Positions 29,740-39,622 of a DNA stretch of 64,000 bases are shown piece after piece (positions within the stretch are counted from its first letter, which is position 1; the number at the start of each line of letters is the position of its first letter). The DNA lies in the NCBI GenBank assembly GCA_937870755.1, contig CALMZV010000051.1:1-64000 (forward strand), read 5' to 3'. The position numbers and the translations under genes were made by a program. The DNA is from an uncultured Methylocystaceae bacterium. GTDB taxonomy: Bacteria; Pseudomonadota; Alphaproteobacteria; Rhizobiales; Beijerinckiaceae. The notes beneath the pieces were generated by a model. It did not search any database, was not told where the DNA came from, and was given only the letters and a program-made list of their open reading frames with translations.

Positions 29740-31098
29740 ATGTCAGCTCCGAAACACTCCCTTTCGCTTTCGCGCCGCGCATTTGCGGGTTTCGCCACGA
29801 TTTCGGGCTTCGCGGCCGCGCTGGGCGGGTTTTCCGCCGCAGCGCTCGCCGCGCCGGGCGACGGCTCCGGTCAGGCCGAATGGGCGCAGAACTACGATTC
29901 GGATCAGCGTCTGGCGGTGCCGCGCTCCTCAACGCCGCTGCTGTCGCAGCAATCGCTGGCGGCGACGGACGCCGCCATCCAGCGCTACCAGCAGCTGGTC
30001 GCCGCCGGCGGCTGGGCGCCGGTCAACGGCCCCACGCTCAAGATCGGCGTGCGCTCGCAGGCCGTGGTGGCGCTGCGCCGCCGCCTGATGATCTCCGGGG
30101 ATCTCGACGCGCAGGCGGGCGATTCGCCGGTCTACGATTCCTACGTGGAAGCCGGCGTGAAGCGGTTTCAGGCGCGTCACGGCCTCGGTCAGACGGGCGT
30201 CGTCGCCCAGCAGACCTACGCCGCCATGAATATTCCCGCGCAGGTGCGGCTGCGCCAGCTCGAGACCAACATCATCCGCCTGCGCTCGTTCGCCGGCAAT
30301 CTCGGCCGCCGCTACGTGACGGCGAATATTCCCGCCGCGATGGTGGAGACGGTGGAGAACGGCCAGATCGCGACCCTGCACGCGGCGGGCGTGGGCAAGG
30401 TCGACCGCCAGTCGCCGGTGATGCAGGCGCGCGTGCTCGACATCAATTTCAACCCGTTCTGGACCGTGCCGGCGTCGATCATCCGCAAGGACCTGATCCC
30501 GAAGATGCAGGCCGACCCCAATTATCTCACCGACAACAAGATCCGCATCTACAACAAGGACAATGTCGAGGTGAATCCGCGCCAGGTGAACTGGAACTCG
30601 ATGGAAGCGACCAACTATCGTTTCCGGCAGGATCCCGGCGCCGACCTGAACTCGATGGGCTTCGTGCGCATCAACATCGCCAATCCCCACGGCGTCTACA
30701 TGCACGACACGCCGGCCAAGGGCATTTTCGGCGACGACTATCGCTTCGTCTCCTCGGGCTGCATGCGCGTGCAGAACGTGCGCGACTACGTGGCGTGGCT
30801 GTTGAAGGAGACGCCCGGCTGGGATCGCGAAAAGATCGACGCCGCCATCTCGTCCGGCGAACGCGTCGACGCCAAGCTCGCCGAGGCCGTGCCCGTCTAT
30901 TGGGTTTACGTAACGGCGTGGGGCACGCCGGAGGGCGTCGTGCAGTTTCGCGACGACATCTACCAGCGCGACGGATTGGGGCAGGTGGCGTCCACGCTGT
31001 CCGCGCCGCCCTCCTCCAATGCGGCGCCGCAGCCGCAACGCCAGAACGCGGAGCGCCAGAGCGGATCGCTGCAACCGATGCAGGACGAGGACGACTGA
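29740..31098 (+). CDS. L,D-transpeptidase (LdtP-like, YkuD domain)
   Basis: A 452-residue cell-wall enzyme. The N-terminus LSLSRRAFAGF followed by a hydrophobic stretch and AALAAPG resembles a twin-arginine signal. A peptidoglycan-binding domain (about 100-165) precedes a YkuD domain whose catalytic His and Cys are in MHDTPAKGIF and SSGCMRV. Such enzymes form 3-3 crosslinks or attach proteins to peptidoglycan. It is the likely LdtR target by analogy with Liberibacter ldtP. The Gln/Pro-rich C-terminal 40 residues look disordered. Confidence 0.92.
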   Translation: MSAPKHSLSLSRRAFAGFATISGFAAALGGFSAAALAAPGDGSGQAEWAQNYDSDQRLAVPRSSTPLLSQQSLAATDAAIQRYQQLVAAGGWAPVNGPTLKIGVRSQAVVALRRRLMISGDLDAQAGDSPVYDSYVEAGVKRFQARHGLGQTGVVAQQTYAAMNIPAQVRLRQLETNIIRLRSFAGNLGRRYVTANIPAAMVETVENGQIATLHAAGVGKVDRQSPVMQARVLDINFNPFWTVPASIIRKDLIPKMQADPNYLTDNKIRIYNKDNVEVNPRQVNWNSMEATNYRFRQDPGADLNSMGFVRINIANPHGVYMHDTPAKGIFGDDYRFVSSGCMRVQNVRDYVAWLLKETPGWDREKIDAAISSGERVDAKLAEAVPVYWVYVTAWGTPEGVVQFRDDIYQRDGLGQVASTLSAPPSSNAAPQPQRQNAERQSGSLQPMQDEDD

Positions 31099-31144
31099 GC
31101 GCGCGATGCGTTCGTGGGCGGACGTCGTTTTCGCCGAAATGAGG

Positions 31145-31170
31145 AAACCCGCCGGCGACGGCGGGTTTTT
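31145..31170 (+). terminator. Rho-independent terminator after ldtP
   Basis: A 9-bp stem (aaacccgcc with ggcgggttt) with a 6-base loop followed by T residues. It lies between the convergent ldtP and ligD genes and reaches the first base of the ligD stop codon. Confidence 0.85.
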
Positions 31171-33644
31171 CATTGCCCCCGCACCAGGTCGATCGCCGCG
31201 CGCGGGATCGTCTGCCGTGTTTCGAAGAAGCTTTCCCACGGATCGCCGCGCCTGGGCGCCGTGCGAATGTCGAAGGCGGACGCTGAGCGGATGCGCGCGA
31301 GTTCCTTCCACCCGACGGGGGTCGCGACCGGCGCGCCCTTGCGCGCGCGCAGCGACCATGGCAGCACGGCGGTTGCGCTTTTCTTGTTGCGCAGCCAGTC
31401 GATGAAGATGCGGCCCTTGCGTTTGGCCTTGCTCATGGTGGCGATGTAGCGGTCGGGTTTCTGCCGCGCGAGTCCGCGCGCAAACCCCGCCGCGAACGTT
31501 TCGACATCGGTGAACGGCAGAGAACGGTCGAGCGGCGCGACGACATGCACGCCCTTGCCGCCGCTGAGCATGGGCCACGCGGCGAGGCCGACGGCCTCGA
31601 GATGATCGGCGATGTCGCGCGCGGCGCGGCGCACGTCCGCGAAGGTCAGATCGTCGTCGGGATCGAGGTCGAACACCATGCGGTCGGGATGGTCGATGCG
31701 ATCGGCGCGGCACATCCAGCCGTGCAGTTCGATGGCGGAGAACTGCGCGGCCGTGCGCAGTCCTTCGGCGCCGTCGAGCGCGATATAGGTCCTGTCGCCA
31801 TCCTTCACCGCAATCACGCCGCGCGTCATGCCCTTCAACGGATGGCGCTGGAAAAACGTCTGCGCGTCGATGCCGTCGGGCGTGCGCACGAGGCTGACGG
31901 GGCGGTTTGCGAGATGCGGCAGCAGGCGGTCGGCGACGGCCTCGTAATAGGCGGCGACGTCGCCTTTCGTCACGCCGTCGTCGGGAAAGATCACGCGTTC
32001 GGGATGGGTGACGAGAACGGGTGCGGCGCCGGTGGTCTTGCGTTGCATGGTCGTCCTGCATTGCATGGTCGTCGCTTTCGTCGGCGCTTCTTGCACGGGC
32101 GCGTCTTCGCGCAGCGAGAGAAAGCGCGCCTGCCGCATCAGCCCGTCGCCGGTCCACCCGCCGAACCGCACTTCGGCGCGCAGCGGCGGCGCGAGAAACA
32201 CGGCGTCGCGCGGCAGCAGCGCGGGGTTGCGCACATGCGGCGCTCTGGTGGTGGCGTTGGCCTTCAGGCGCGGCCAGATCATCTCGCGCGTGCGCGCGCC
32301 GTAGCCCGTGCCGATACGTCCCGCGTAGCGCAAACCGTCCGGCGTTTCGACGGCGGCGAGCAGCGAACGGAATTTCGTATCGGGAGAGGGCATGTAGCCG
32401 ATCGCCAGCACGTCCTCGCGCGGACAGGCCTTGATCTTGAGCCAGTCGCGCGTGCGGCCGGATCGGTAGGGCGCGTTGGCGCGTTTGGCGACGACGCCTT
32501 CGGCGCCGCTGGCGGCGGCCTGCGCGAACACGCGCGCGCCGGACCCCGCGACGTGTTCGGCAAAGCGCAGCGCGGGCGGCGCGTCGGCGAGCAGCGCGCG
32601 CAATTTCTCCTTGCGCTTCTCGAGCGGGCGCGCGCGCAGATCCTTGCCGTCGAGCATGAGAAGATCGAACGCGACGAAGACGACATCACGGGCGCGGCGG
32701 CTTTCGAGCGCGGCGACGAGCGCGGGAAAATCCGACAGGCCCTTGCGGTCGAACGCCACAGCCTCGCCGTCGACGAGCGCCGCGCGACAGGGCAGGGCGC
32801 GCGCGGCCGCTAGAACGCCGGGAAATTTCGCGGACCAGTCGAGGCCCGAGCGCGTATAGAGCCTGGCGCCGTCGCCGACGGCGAGTTCGACGCGATAGCC
32901 GTCGTATTTCATCTCGAACAGGAAATCGTCGCCTTCGGGCGGCCGTTCGGCGGACGTGCAGAGGCTCGGCGCCACGAAGGCGGGGGCGGGCAGGCGTTTG
33001 CGCAAGCCCGCGCCGCGCGCGTCCGGCGCATTGCGCGCATGCGAGTCCCAGACGGCGGCGGCGCCGTCGCTCTCGATCTCCTCGCGCGAGCGGCCCGAGA
33101 CGATCGAATTCGGAAAACGCGCGGTCAGGGCGTCGTCTTGCTCCGCGTATTCGTCGCGCTCCTTGATCAGGAGCCAGTTCTCGCGTTTCTCGCGCGTCTT
33201 CATGCGCACCAGAACCCAGCGTCCGCGCATGCGCTCGCCATGTGCGAGAAACTTGATCTCGCCCTTTTCGACGGCCTCGGCGGGATCGCCGTTGAGCGGC
33301 GTGAACGTCGTGTATTCCCACAGAACCACCGTGCCGCCGCCGTATTGCCCTTTCGGAATCAGTCCTTCGAAATCGGCATAGTCGAGCGGATGATCCTCGG
33401 TGCGCACGGCCAACCGCCGGTCGCGCGGATCGGCCGAGGGGCCGCGCGTCACGGCCCAGCTTTTCAGCACGCCGTCCATCTCCAGCCGCAGATCGTAATG
33501 ATCGCGTCGCGCCAGATGGCGCTGCACGATCAGGCGCCGGCCGGGCGCGCGCGGCTGGCCGGTCGGTTCGGGCGTGGCCGAGAAATCGCGTCTGGCGCGA
33601 TAGCGCGAGAGCGGGTCGGGCTCTCGCGCCGCCTTGCGCTTCAT
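31170..33644 (-). CDS. ligD: ATP-dependent DNA ligase D (NHEJ)
   Basis: An 824-residue three-domain enzyme for double-strand break repair. The order is phosphoesterase (about 1-190; HLARRDHYDLRLEMDG and EDHPLDYADFEG), ATP-dependent ligase (about 215-520; adenylated Lys in EMKYDGYR) and primase-polymerase (about 545-810; DxD in VFDLDPDDD). This is the Pseudomonas-type PE-LIG-POL order. It overlaps the ku gene by 4 bases (ATGA), so Ku and LigD are made together. Confidence 0.96.
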   Translation of the reverse strand: MKRKAAREPDPLSRYRARRDFSATPEPTGQPRAPGRRLIVQRHLARRDHYDLRLEMDGVLKSWAVTRGPSADPRDRRLAVRTEDHPLDYADFEGLIPKGQYGGGTVVLWEYTTFTPLNGDPAEAVEKGEIKFLAHGERMRGRWVLVRMKTREKRENWLLIKERDEYAEQDDALTARFPNSIVSGRSREEIESDGAAAVWDSHARNAPDARGAGLRKRLPAPAFVAPSLCTSAERPPEGDDFLFEMKYDGYRVELAVGDGARLYTRSGLDWSAKFPGVLAAARALPCRAALVDGEAVAFDRKGLSDFPALVAALESRRARDVVFVAFDLLMLDGKDLRARPLEKRKEKLRALLADAPPALRFAEHVAGSGARVFAQAAASGAEGVVAKRANAPYRSGRTRDWLKIKACPREDVLAIGYMPSPDTKFRSLLAAVETPDGLRYAGRIGTGYGARTREMIWPRLKANATTRAPHVRNPALLPRDAVFLAPPLRAEVRFGGWTGDGLMRQARFLSLREDAPVQEAPTKATTMQCRTTMQRKTTGAAPVLVTHPERVIFPDDGVTKGDVAAYYEAVADRLLPHLANRPVSLVRTPDGIDAQTFFQRHPLKGMTRGVIAVKDGDRTYIALDGAEGLRTAAQFSAIELHGWMCRADRIDHPDRMVFDLDPDDDLTFADVRRAARDIADHLEAVGLAAWPMLSGGKGVHVVAPLDRSLPFTDVETFAAGFARGLARQKPDRYIATMSKAKRKGRIFIDWLRNKKSATAVLPWSLRARKGAPVATPVGWKELARIRSASAFDIRTAPRRGDPWESFFETRQTIPRAAIDLVRGQ

Positions 33645-34567
33645 CGTTTACCCGCGCGGCGCGCGGGCGATTTCGTCCGGGGGCCCGCTTTCGTCGCGGT
33701 CGACGCGCGCCTGGCCTGCGCCTTCTTCGGCGCCGCGCTTCTCGCCTTCGCAGGCGCGCCGCGCTCTTTCGGTTGCTCGCCGCTCACGGACCGGCGCAGC
33801 GCGTCCATGAAGTCGATGACCTGCGCGCCCTCGGGCCGCTTGTCTTCGTCGACCGGCGTCGCGCCGCCGGCGGCGAGTTTGGCGCGCACCAGATCGCGCA
33901 GGGCTTCGGCATAATGGTTCTTGAAACGCTCGGGCTCGAATTTCGCGCTGCGCGCTTCCACCAGTTGCTCGGCCATCTGCAACATGTCGGCGCGCGGCTT
34001 TTCGCTGGTGATGCCGGAAAAGACGCGGTCGCCGTCCTTCAGCTCCGCGTCGTAGCGCAGCGTGTCGAGGACCAGACCGGCGCCGGCGGGATAGAGCGCG
34101 ACGAGATTTTCGCGGCCCCGCAAGGTGAGCTGGCCGATGCCGACTTTCCCGGCCGCCTTGAGCGCGTCGCGGACGACGCAGTAACCTTCCTCCGCAACCT
34201 CGCCGTCGGGCAGGACGTAATAGGGCTTCTGAAAATAGAGCGGTTCGATCTCGTCGGATTCGACGAACTGCACGAGTTCGATGGTGTGCCGCGATTCCAG
34301 CTTCACTGAATCCAGTTCGCCGTCCTCCATCAGCACGTAGTTGCCGGGCTCCACCTCGTAGCCCATCACGATGTCTTCCCTGGCGACCTCGCCCTTGCCG
34401 GGCGCCACCTTCAGGTAGCGGATGCGCTGGCGCGACTTGCGGTCGATCTGATGGAAGCGGGGGGTGGCCTCCGCTTTCTCCGCCGACACCAGCTTGATGG
34501 GAATGGCGACCAGCGCCAGGCGCAGATACCCTTTCCAGAACGTGCGGACGCTTTCTTCGCCAGCCAT
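33641..34567 (-). CDS. ku: Non-homologous end-joining protein Ku
   Basis: A 308-residue DNA-end-binding protein that recruits LigD. The core begins TFWKGYLRLALVAIPIKLVSA and contains KPYYVLPD. After about residue 255 there is a Lys/Arg/Ala-rich tail of about 50 residues; such tails help Ku bind and slide on DNA. It starts the ku-ligD unit and is divergent from glyA. Confidence 0.96.
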   Translation of the reverse strand: MAGEESVRTFWKGYLRLALVAIPIKLVSAEKAEATPRFHQIDRKSRQRIRYLKVAPGKGEVAREDIVMGYEVEPGNYVLMEDGELDSVKLESRHTIELVQFVESDEIEPLYFQKPYYVLPDGEVAEEGYCVVRDALKAAGKVGIGQLTLRGRENLVALYPAGAGLVLDTLRYDAELKDGDRVFSGITSEKPRADMLQMAEQLVEARSAKFEPERFKNHYAEALRDLVRAKLAAGGATPVDEDKRPEGAQVIDFMDALRRSVSGEQPKERGAPAKARSAAPKKAQARRASTATKAGPRTKSPARRAGKR

Positions 34568-34780
34568 GACTCAACTCCGTGGCAAAGGCCCCGCGCAGCC
34601 CGGCGGGAAGGCCCAGCAGCATAATCGCCGAAGGGGCCGGAGGTTCCCGGCCGGCCGAAGCTTCCCTGCCTCGCCGGGGCGTGCTAATTGGGCGCCTTCA
34701 CCGAGCCGGGACCCGATTCCAGCGCCCTTTCGGGGCGCGGGCGGCGCATTTCCGGTCCGCCACGAGACGCGAGGTCGCCG

Positions 34781-36079
34781 ATGAGCCAGTCCGCCGCCGC
34801 CAGTTCCCGCTCCAATTCGTTCTTCTCGGCCAGCCTCGCCGACGTCGATCCCGAAATCGCCCGCGCGATCGAACTGGAGCTGGGTCGCCAGCGCGACGAG
34901 ATCGAATTGATCGCCTCGGAAAACATCGTCTCCCGCGCCGTTCTGGAGGCGCAGGGCTCGATCATGACGAACAAATATGCGGAGGGCTATCCGGGCAAGC
35001 GCTACTACGGCGGCTGCCAGTTCGTCGACATCGCGGAAAGGCTCGCCATCGAGCGCGCGTGCCGGCTGTTCGACTGCAAATTCGCGAACGTGCAGCCGAA
35101 TTCCGGCAGCCAGATGAACCAGGCGGTTTTCCTCGCGCTGCTGCAGCCGGGCGACACGTTCATGGGGCTCGACCTGAATTCCGGCGGCCATCTCACCCAC
35201 GGCTCGCCGGTCAACATGAGCGGCAAGTGGTTCAAGGTGGTCGCCTACGGCGTGCGGCGCGAGGACCAGCTGCTCGACATGGACGAGGTCGCCCGCATCG
35301 CGCGCGAAAACCGGCCGAAGCTCATCATCGCAGGCGGCACCGCCTATTCGCGCGTGTGGGACTGGAAACGGTTCCGCGAGATCGCCGACGAGGTCGGCGC
35401 CTATCTGATGGTCGACATGGCGCATATCGCGGGGCTGGTGGCCGGCGGCGCCCATCCCTCGCCGTTGCCCCACGCGCATGTGGTGACGACCACCACGCAC
35501 AAATCGCTGCGCGGTCCGCGCGGCGGCATGGTGCTGACCAACGACGAGGAGATCGCAAAGAAGATCAACTCGGCGGTGTTTCCCGGCCTGCAGGGCGGGC
35601 CGCTGATGCATGTGATCGCCGCCAAGGCGGTCGCCTTTCAGGAGGCGCTGCGGCCGGAGTTCAAGGTCTACGCGCACAAGGTGGTGGAAAACGCCCGCGC
35701 GCTCGCCGACACGGTCAGGGCGGGCGGCTGCGACATCGTGGCGGGCGGCACCGACAACCATCTCATGCTGGTCGACCTGCGGCCCAAGAAGCTGACCGGC
35801 AAGGCGGCCGAGGCCGCGCTCGGACGCGCGCACATCACCTGCAACAAGAACGGCGTGCCGTTCGACCCCGAGAAGCCCTTCGTCACCTCGGGCGTGCGGC
35901 TCGGCACGCCGGCGGCGACCTCGCGCGGCTTCGGCGTCGCCGAGTTCAAGCGGGTGGGCGAACTGATCGTGGAGACGCTCGACGGGCTGGCGAAGAACGG
36001 CGAGGCCGGCAACGCGGCGGTCGAGGCGGCGGTGCGCGAGAAAGTCTCCGAACTGACCCGGCGCTTCCCCATCTATTGA
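34781..36079 (+). CDS. glyA: Serine hydroxymethyltransferase
   Basis: A 432-residue PLP enzyme that converts serine and tetrahydrofolate to glycine and 5,10-methylene-tetrahydrofolate. The PLP-binding Lys is in [29 protein letters not shown] and [11 protein letters not shown] are signature stretches. The ATG at 34781 follows GAGG and gives normal length; the frame stays open to 34688. It heads a one-carbon/riboflavin cluster. Confidence 0.97.
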   Translation: MSQSAAASSRSNSFFSASLADVDPEIARAIELELGRQRDEIELIASENIVSRAVLEAQGSIMTNKYAEGYPGKRYYGGCQFVDIAERLAIERACRLFDCKFANVQPNSGSQMNQAVFLALLQPGDTFMGLDLNSGGHLTHGSPVNMSGKWFKVVAYGVRREDQLLDMDEVARIARENRPKLIIAGGTAYSRVWDWKRFREIADEVGAYLMVDMAHIAGLVAGGAHPSPLPHAHVVTTTTHKSLRGPRGGMVLTNDEEIAKKINSAVFPGLQGGPLMHVIAAKAVAFQEALRPEFKVYAHKVVENARALADTVRAGGCDIVAGGTDNHLMLVDLRPKKLTGKAAEAALGRAHITCNKNGVPFDPEKPFVTSGVRLGTPAATSRGFGVAEFKRVGELIVETLDGLAKNGEAGNAAVEAAVREKVSELTRRFPIY

Positions 36080-36163
36080 GCCGGTTGCGGCCGCCGGCTG
36101 GACGTCCGGCGTCCTTGCGGGTATTGGTGAGGAAATCGCAACACTCTTGAAGGACGCCCCTGC

Positions 36164-36664
36164 ATGCGTTGCCCCTATTGCGGCAGTCTCGACACGCAGG
36201 TGAAGGATTCCCGGCCGACCGAGGATTCCTCGGCCATCCGCCGCCGGCGCGTGTGCCCGGACTGCGGCGGGCGGTTCACGACGTTCGAGCGCGTGCAGCT
36301 GCGCGATCTGGTGGTGGTGAAGAAATCCGGCCGCCGCGTGGTGTTCGAGCGCGAGAAGCTGATGCGCTCGCTGTCGATCGCGCTGCGCAAGCGCCCGGTC
36401 GATCCCGAGCGCGTGGAGCGCATGGTCAACGGCGTCGTGCGCCAGCTCGAAAGCGAAGGCGAGAGCGAAATTCCCAGCTCCCGCATCGGCGAGCTGGTGA
36501 TGCAGGGCCTCAAGACGCTCGACGACGTGGCCTATGTGCGGTTCGCCTCCGTCTATCGCGATTTCCGCGAGGCGCGCGACTTCCACGCGCTGATCGACGA
36601 ACTGGCGACCGACGACGACGAGCCGCCGAAAGGCCGGCCGCAGAAGGCGCCGGGCAAGGCATGA
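36164..36664 (+). CDS. nrdR: Transcriptional repressor NrdR
   Basis: A 166-residue regulator of ribonucleotide reductase genes. An N-terminal zinc ribbon (CPYC at 3-6, CPDC at 31-34) precedes an ATP-cone domain (about 48-138; [16 protein letters not shown]). The position between glyA and ribD is conserved in alphaproteobacteria. The C-terminal tail after residue 145 is variable. Confidence 0.96.
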   Translation: MRCPYCGSLDTQVKDSRPTEDSSAIRRRRVCPDCGGRFTTFERVQLRDLVVVKKSGRRVVFEREKLMRSLSIALRKRPVDPERVERMVNGVVRQLESEGESEIPSSRIGELVMQGLKTLDDVAYVRFASVYRDFREARDFHALIDELATDDDEPPKGRPQKAPGKA

Positions 36665-36710
36665 GCGCGGGCGCCGCAACGCTCGCCGAAGGGCCGCGCG
36701 GAGCGCGGCC

Positions 36711-37847
36711 ATGAGCGGCGATTTCCTCAACATGCCGCCGCTGGCGCATGACGACGCGGCGTTCATGCGCGCCGCGCTGGCGCTCGGGCGGCGCGGGCTG
36801 GGCCGCACGGCGGAGAACCCGGCGGTCGGCGCGCTGGTGGTGCGCGACGGCGTGGTGGTGGGGCAGGGGTGGACCTGCGACGGCGGGCGGCCGCATGCGG
36901 AGACCGAGGCCCTGAACGCGGCCGGCGAGCTGGCGCGCGGGGCGACGCTCTATGTGACGCTCGAGCCCTGCAGCCATCACGGGCGCACGCCGCCCTGCGC
37001 CGACGCCATCGTGCGCGCGGGCGTGGCGCGCGTCGTGTCGGCGCTCGAGGACCCGGATCCGCGCGTCGCCGGCAAGGGCCACGCCATCCTGCGCGCCGCC
37101 GGCGTGGCGCTGACGGCGGGGGTCTGCGCGGCCGAGGCGCGGCGCGCCAATCTCGGGCACATTCTGCGCGCGACCGAAGGGCGGCCGATGGTGACGCTGA
37201 AGCTCGCCGAGACCGCCGACGGTTACGCCGCCGGCGACGAGCACGATCCGCGCCTGGCCATCACCGGCGCCGCCGCCAACGCGCAGACCCATGTCATGCG
37301 CGCCATGCACGACGCGATCATGGTGGGCGTCGGCACCGCGCGCGCGGACGACCCTCTGATGACCGTGCGGGCGCCGGGGCTGGAAAACCGCAGGCCGCTG
37401 CGCGTGGTGCTCGACGCGCGGCTCGATCTGTCGCCGCGCTCGCGGCTGGCCTCGTCCGCGCGCGAGACGCCGACGCTCGTTTTCGCGGCGGCGGGCGCGG
37501 ATGCGCGGCGCGCGCAGGGGCTCGCCGCGGTCGGCGTGGAGATCGCGCCGGCCGCTACGGACGCGGCCGGGCGCATCGTTCTGAAAGACGCCTTGCGCAC
37601 GCTCGCCGCGCGCGGCGTGCAGCGGGTTTTCTCCGAAGGCGGGCCGCGTGTGGCGGCCGGGCTGATCGCCGAAGGGCTCGCCGACGAGATCGTGCTGTTC
37701 ACCGCGCCGAAACGGCTCGGCCGGCCGGGCGCGCCCTCGTTCGTGGGCGGCGCGCGGCGGGCGCTGGACGATGCGGCGCGCTACGAAAAGATCGAGGATT
37801 GTTTCGCCGGCGTCGATCGCGTGCGGCGCTACCAACGGGTGCTCTAG
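36711..37847 (+). CDS. ribD: Bifunctional riboflavin biosynthesis protein RibD
   Basis: A 378-residue enzyme with an N-terminal pyrimidine deaminase (zinc site HAETEAL and PCSHHGRTPPC, about 58-95) and a C-terminal reductase (about 155-375; GVGTARADDP, SEGGPRVAAGL). It performs the second and third steps from GTP to riboflavin. Its stop directly abuts the ribE ATG. Confidence 0.96.
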   Translation: MSGDFLNMPPLAHDDAAFMRAALALGRRGLGRTAENPAVGALVVRDGVVVGQGWTCDGGRPHAETEALNAAGELARGATLYVTLEPCSHHGRTPPCADAIVRAGVARVVSALEDPDPRVAGKGHAILRAAGVALTAGVCAAEARRANLGHILRATEGRPMVTLKLAETADGYAAGDEHDPRLAITGAAANAQTHVMRAMHDAIMVGVGTARADDPLMTVRAPGLENRRPLRVVLDARLDLSPRSRLASSARETPTLVFAAAGADARRAQGLAAVGVEIAPAATDAAGRIVLKDALRTLAARGVQRVFSEGGPRVAAGLIAEGLADEIVLFTAPKRLGRPGAPSFVGGARRALDDAARYEKIEDCFAGVDRVRRYQRVL

Positions 37848-38450
37848 ATGTTCACCGGACTTGTCAGCGATGTCGGCGAAGTGCTGGACGTGGAGGCGCG
37901 CGGCGAACTGCGGCGCATCCGCATCGCCTGCGCCTACGAGCCGGAGACGATCGCGCTCGGCGCCTCCATCGCCTGTTCGGGGCCGTGTCTGACGGCGGTG
38001 CGCATCGGCCACGAGGACGGCCGCAATTTTTTCGAGGTGGACGCGGCGGCCGAAACGCTCAAACGCACGACGGTCGGGGTCTGGACGCCCGGCCGCAAGG
38101 TCAATCTCGAACGGTCGCTGAAAATCGGCGACGAACTCGGCGGCCATATTGTCACCGGCCATGTGGACGGCGTCGCCCATATCGTAGCGCGCACGGATTT
38201 CGACGGCATGTCGAAATTCGACATCGAGGCGCCGCGCGATCTGTCGAAATTCATCGCGGAGAAAGGCTCCGTCGCGCTCGACGGCGTGTCGCTCACGGTC
38301 AACGAGGCGGAGGGCGACCGGTTCTCCATCCTGCTCATTCCGCACACGCTGGCCGTCACCACCTGGGGCGAGCGGGCGGCGGGCGATCCGGTCAATATCG
38401 AGGTCGACCTGATGGCGCGCTACGCGGCCCGGCTGACGGCGCGCGGCTGA
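37848..38450 (+). CDS. ribE: Riboflavin synthase, alpha subunit
   Basis: A 200-residue enzyme that dismutates two 6,7-dimethyl-8-ribityllumazine molecules. It starts with the classic MFTGLV and has two lumazine-binding barrels, each with a GHVDG- or CSGPCLT-like region. Zero-gap junction with ribD. Named ribE (ribC in some species). Confidence 0.95.
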   Translation: MFTGLVSDVGEVLDVEARGELRRIRIACAYEPETIALGASIACSGPCLTAVRIGHEDGRNFFEVDAAAETLKRTTVGVWTPGRKVNLERSLKIGDELGGHIVTGHVDGVAHIVARTDFDGMSKFDIEAPRDLSKFIAEKGSVALDGVSLTVNEAEGDRFSILLIPHTLAVTTWGERAAGDPVNIEVDLMARYAARLTARG

Positions 38451-38559
38451 GGTCCGCTTTACCTTTCGCAACATCGAGCGTTCGATGCGACGTGCGCGGC
38501 CGCACGTCGCCTGTCTTCGCGCGGCTGTTCGATGCGAATCCGGAAACAGGGAGGCGAAA

Positions 38560-39501
38560 ATGGCGAAACGCTTCGCGGCGCACGCGATGGCCGTTTGCGT
38601 ATGGGTGGCGGCGGGCGCGCCTCAGGCGCTCGCGCAGACCAGGGCGCCGACGATGGGCGCCAAGCTGCAACCGTATATCGGCTGCATCAACCGCCTGTCC
38701 GAGCGCGCGCACGAATCCAAGGCGCGCTATCTGAGCTGGGCCAAACCTTCCGGTCCGACCGGCCGGGAGCGGATCATCTACGGAACCTACACGATCTACG
38801 ACACCGCCGATTGCCGCAAGGCGGTCGTGGACGCGGCCGGCGCCGAGCCGCGCAACGCGGATGTGGAGAAGGCCGGCGCGGACTATGCGGCGGCGGTCGG
38901 CGCGCTGGAGCCGCTGCTGAAGGAAGCGGACGACTATTACAGCCAATCCAATTACAAGGACGACAAGATGGCGCTGGGCAAGGCGCTGCATCCGAAACTG
39001 ATGGCGGCGTGGGCGGCGTTCGAGCGCGCCGACAAGGATCTGCGCGGCGTGGTCGGCCGGCTGAACGATCAGGCGCAGATGGACCAGATCGCCGATGTCG
39101 AGCGCACGGAGGGCCGCAAGGCGCGCTTCCACGTGATGGACGCGATGCTGAAAGCCAAGATGCTGTCGCGCATCGAGAGCGTCGAGCCGCAAAAAATGGA
39201 CGTGCCGAAAGTGGTGGAGGCGCTGGCCGCTTACGAGGCGGCGGTGAAGGCGCTCGAACGCTACGCCGGCGAAAACCCCGGCGACAAGGTCGATTCCTCG
39301 TTCGTCAGCGCCGCGAAGGGCTTCCTCGCCAGCGCCAAGGATCTCATGCGCCGGGCGCGCGACAAGGTTCCCTACAGCGCCGGCGACCGGATGATGCTTT
39401 CGCAGCAGGGCGCGGGCTGGATGGTGGAAGGCTCGCCGCAGCGGCTCACGCGCGACTACAACGCGCTGGTCGAGCGCTACAACGCGAGCTCGCGGTTCTG
39501 A
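38560..39501 (+). CDS. Secreted DUF3829-like protein
   Basis: A 313-residue protein with a Sec signal (residues 1-25, ending PQALAQ) and a mainly helical mature part. Spaced Tyr/Lys segments (YYSQSNYKDDKMALGK; LTRDYNALVERYN) resemble the DUF3829/YiiG family of envelope proteins of unknown function. A GGGAGG site lies 5 bases before the ATG. It splits ribE from ribH on the same strand, though nothing in it suggests a flavin role. Confidence 0.75.
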   Translation: MAKRFAAHAMAVCVWVAAGAPQALAQTRAPTMGAKLQPYIGCINRLSERAHESKARYLSWAKPSGPTGRERIIYGTYTIYDTADCRKAVVDAAGAEPRNADVEKAGADYAAAVGALEPLLKEADDYYSQSNYKDDKMALGKALHPKLMAAWAAFERADKDLRGVVGRLNDQAQMDQIADVERTEGRKARFHVMDAMLKAKMLSRIESVEPQKMDVPKVVEALAAYEAAVKALERYAGENPGDKVDSSFVSAAKGFLASAKDLMRRARDKVPYSAGDRMMLSQQGAGWMVEGSPQRLTRDYNALVERYNASSRF

Positions 39502-39622
39502 ATAGCGTGGCGGCGTCGCGGCGGCTTCCGCAACGGCGCGGCTCCAAGCTTGCCACCGCGCGCGCGGCTCTCTATTGAAACGCCTCGCTCCACGAAGCGC
39601 GTTCCAAGAGAGTTTGCACGAT

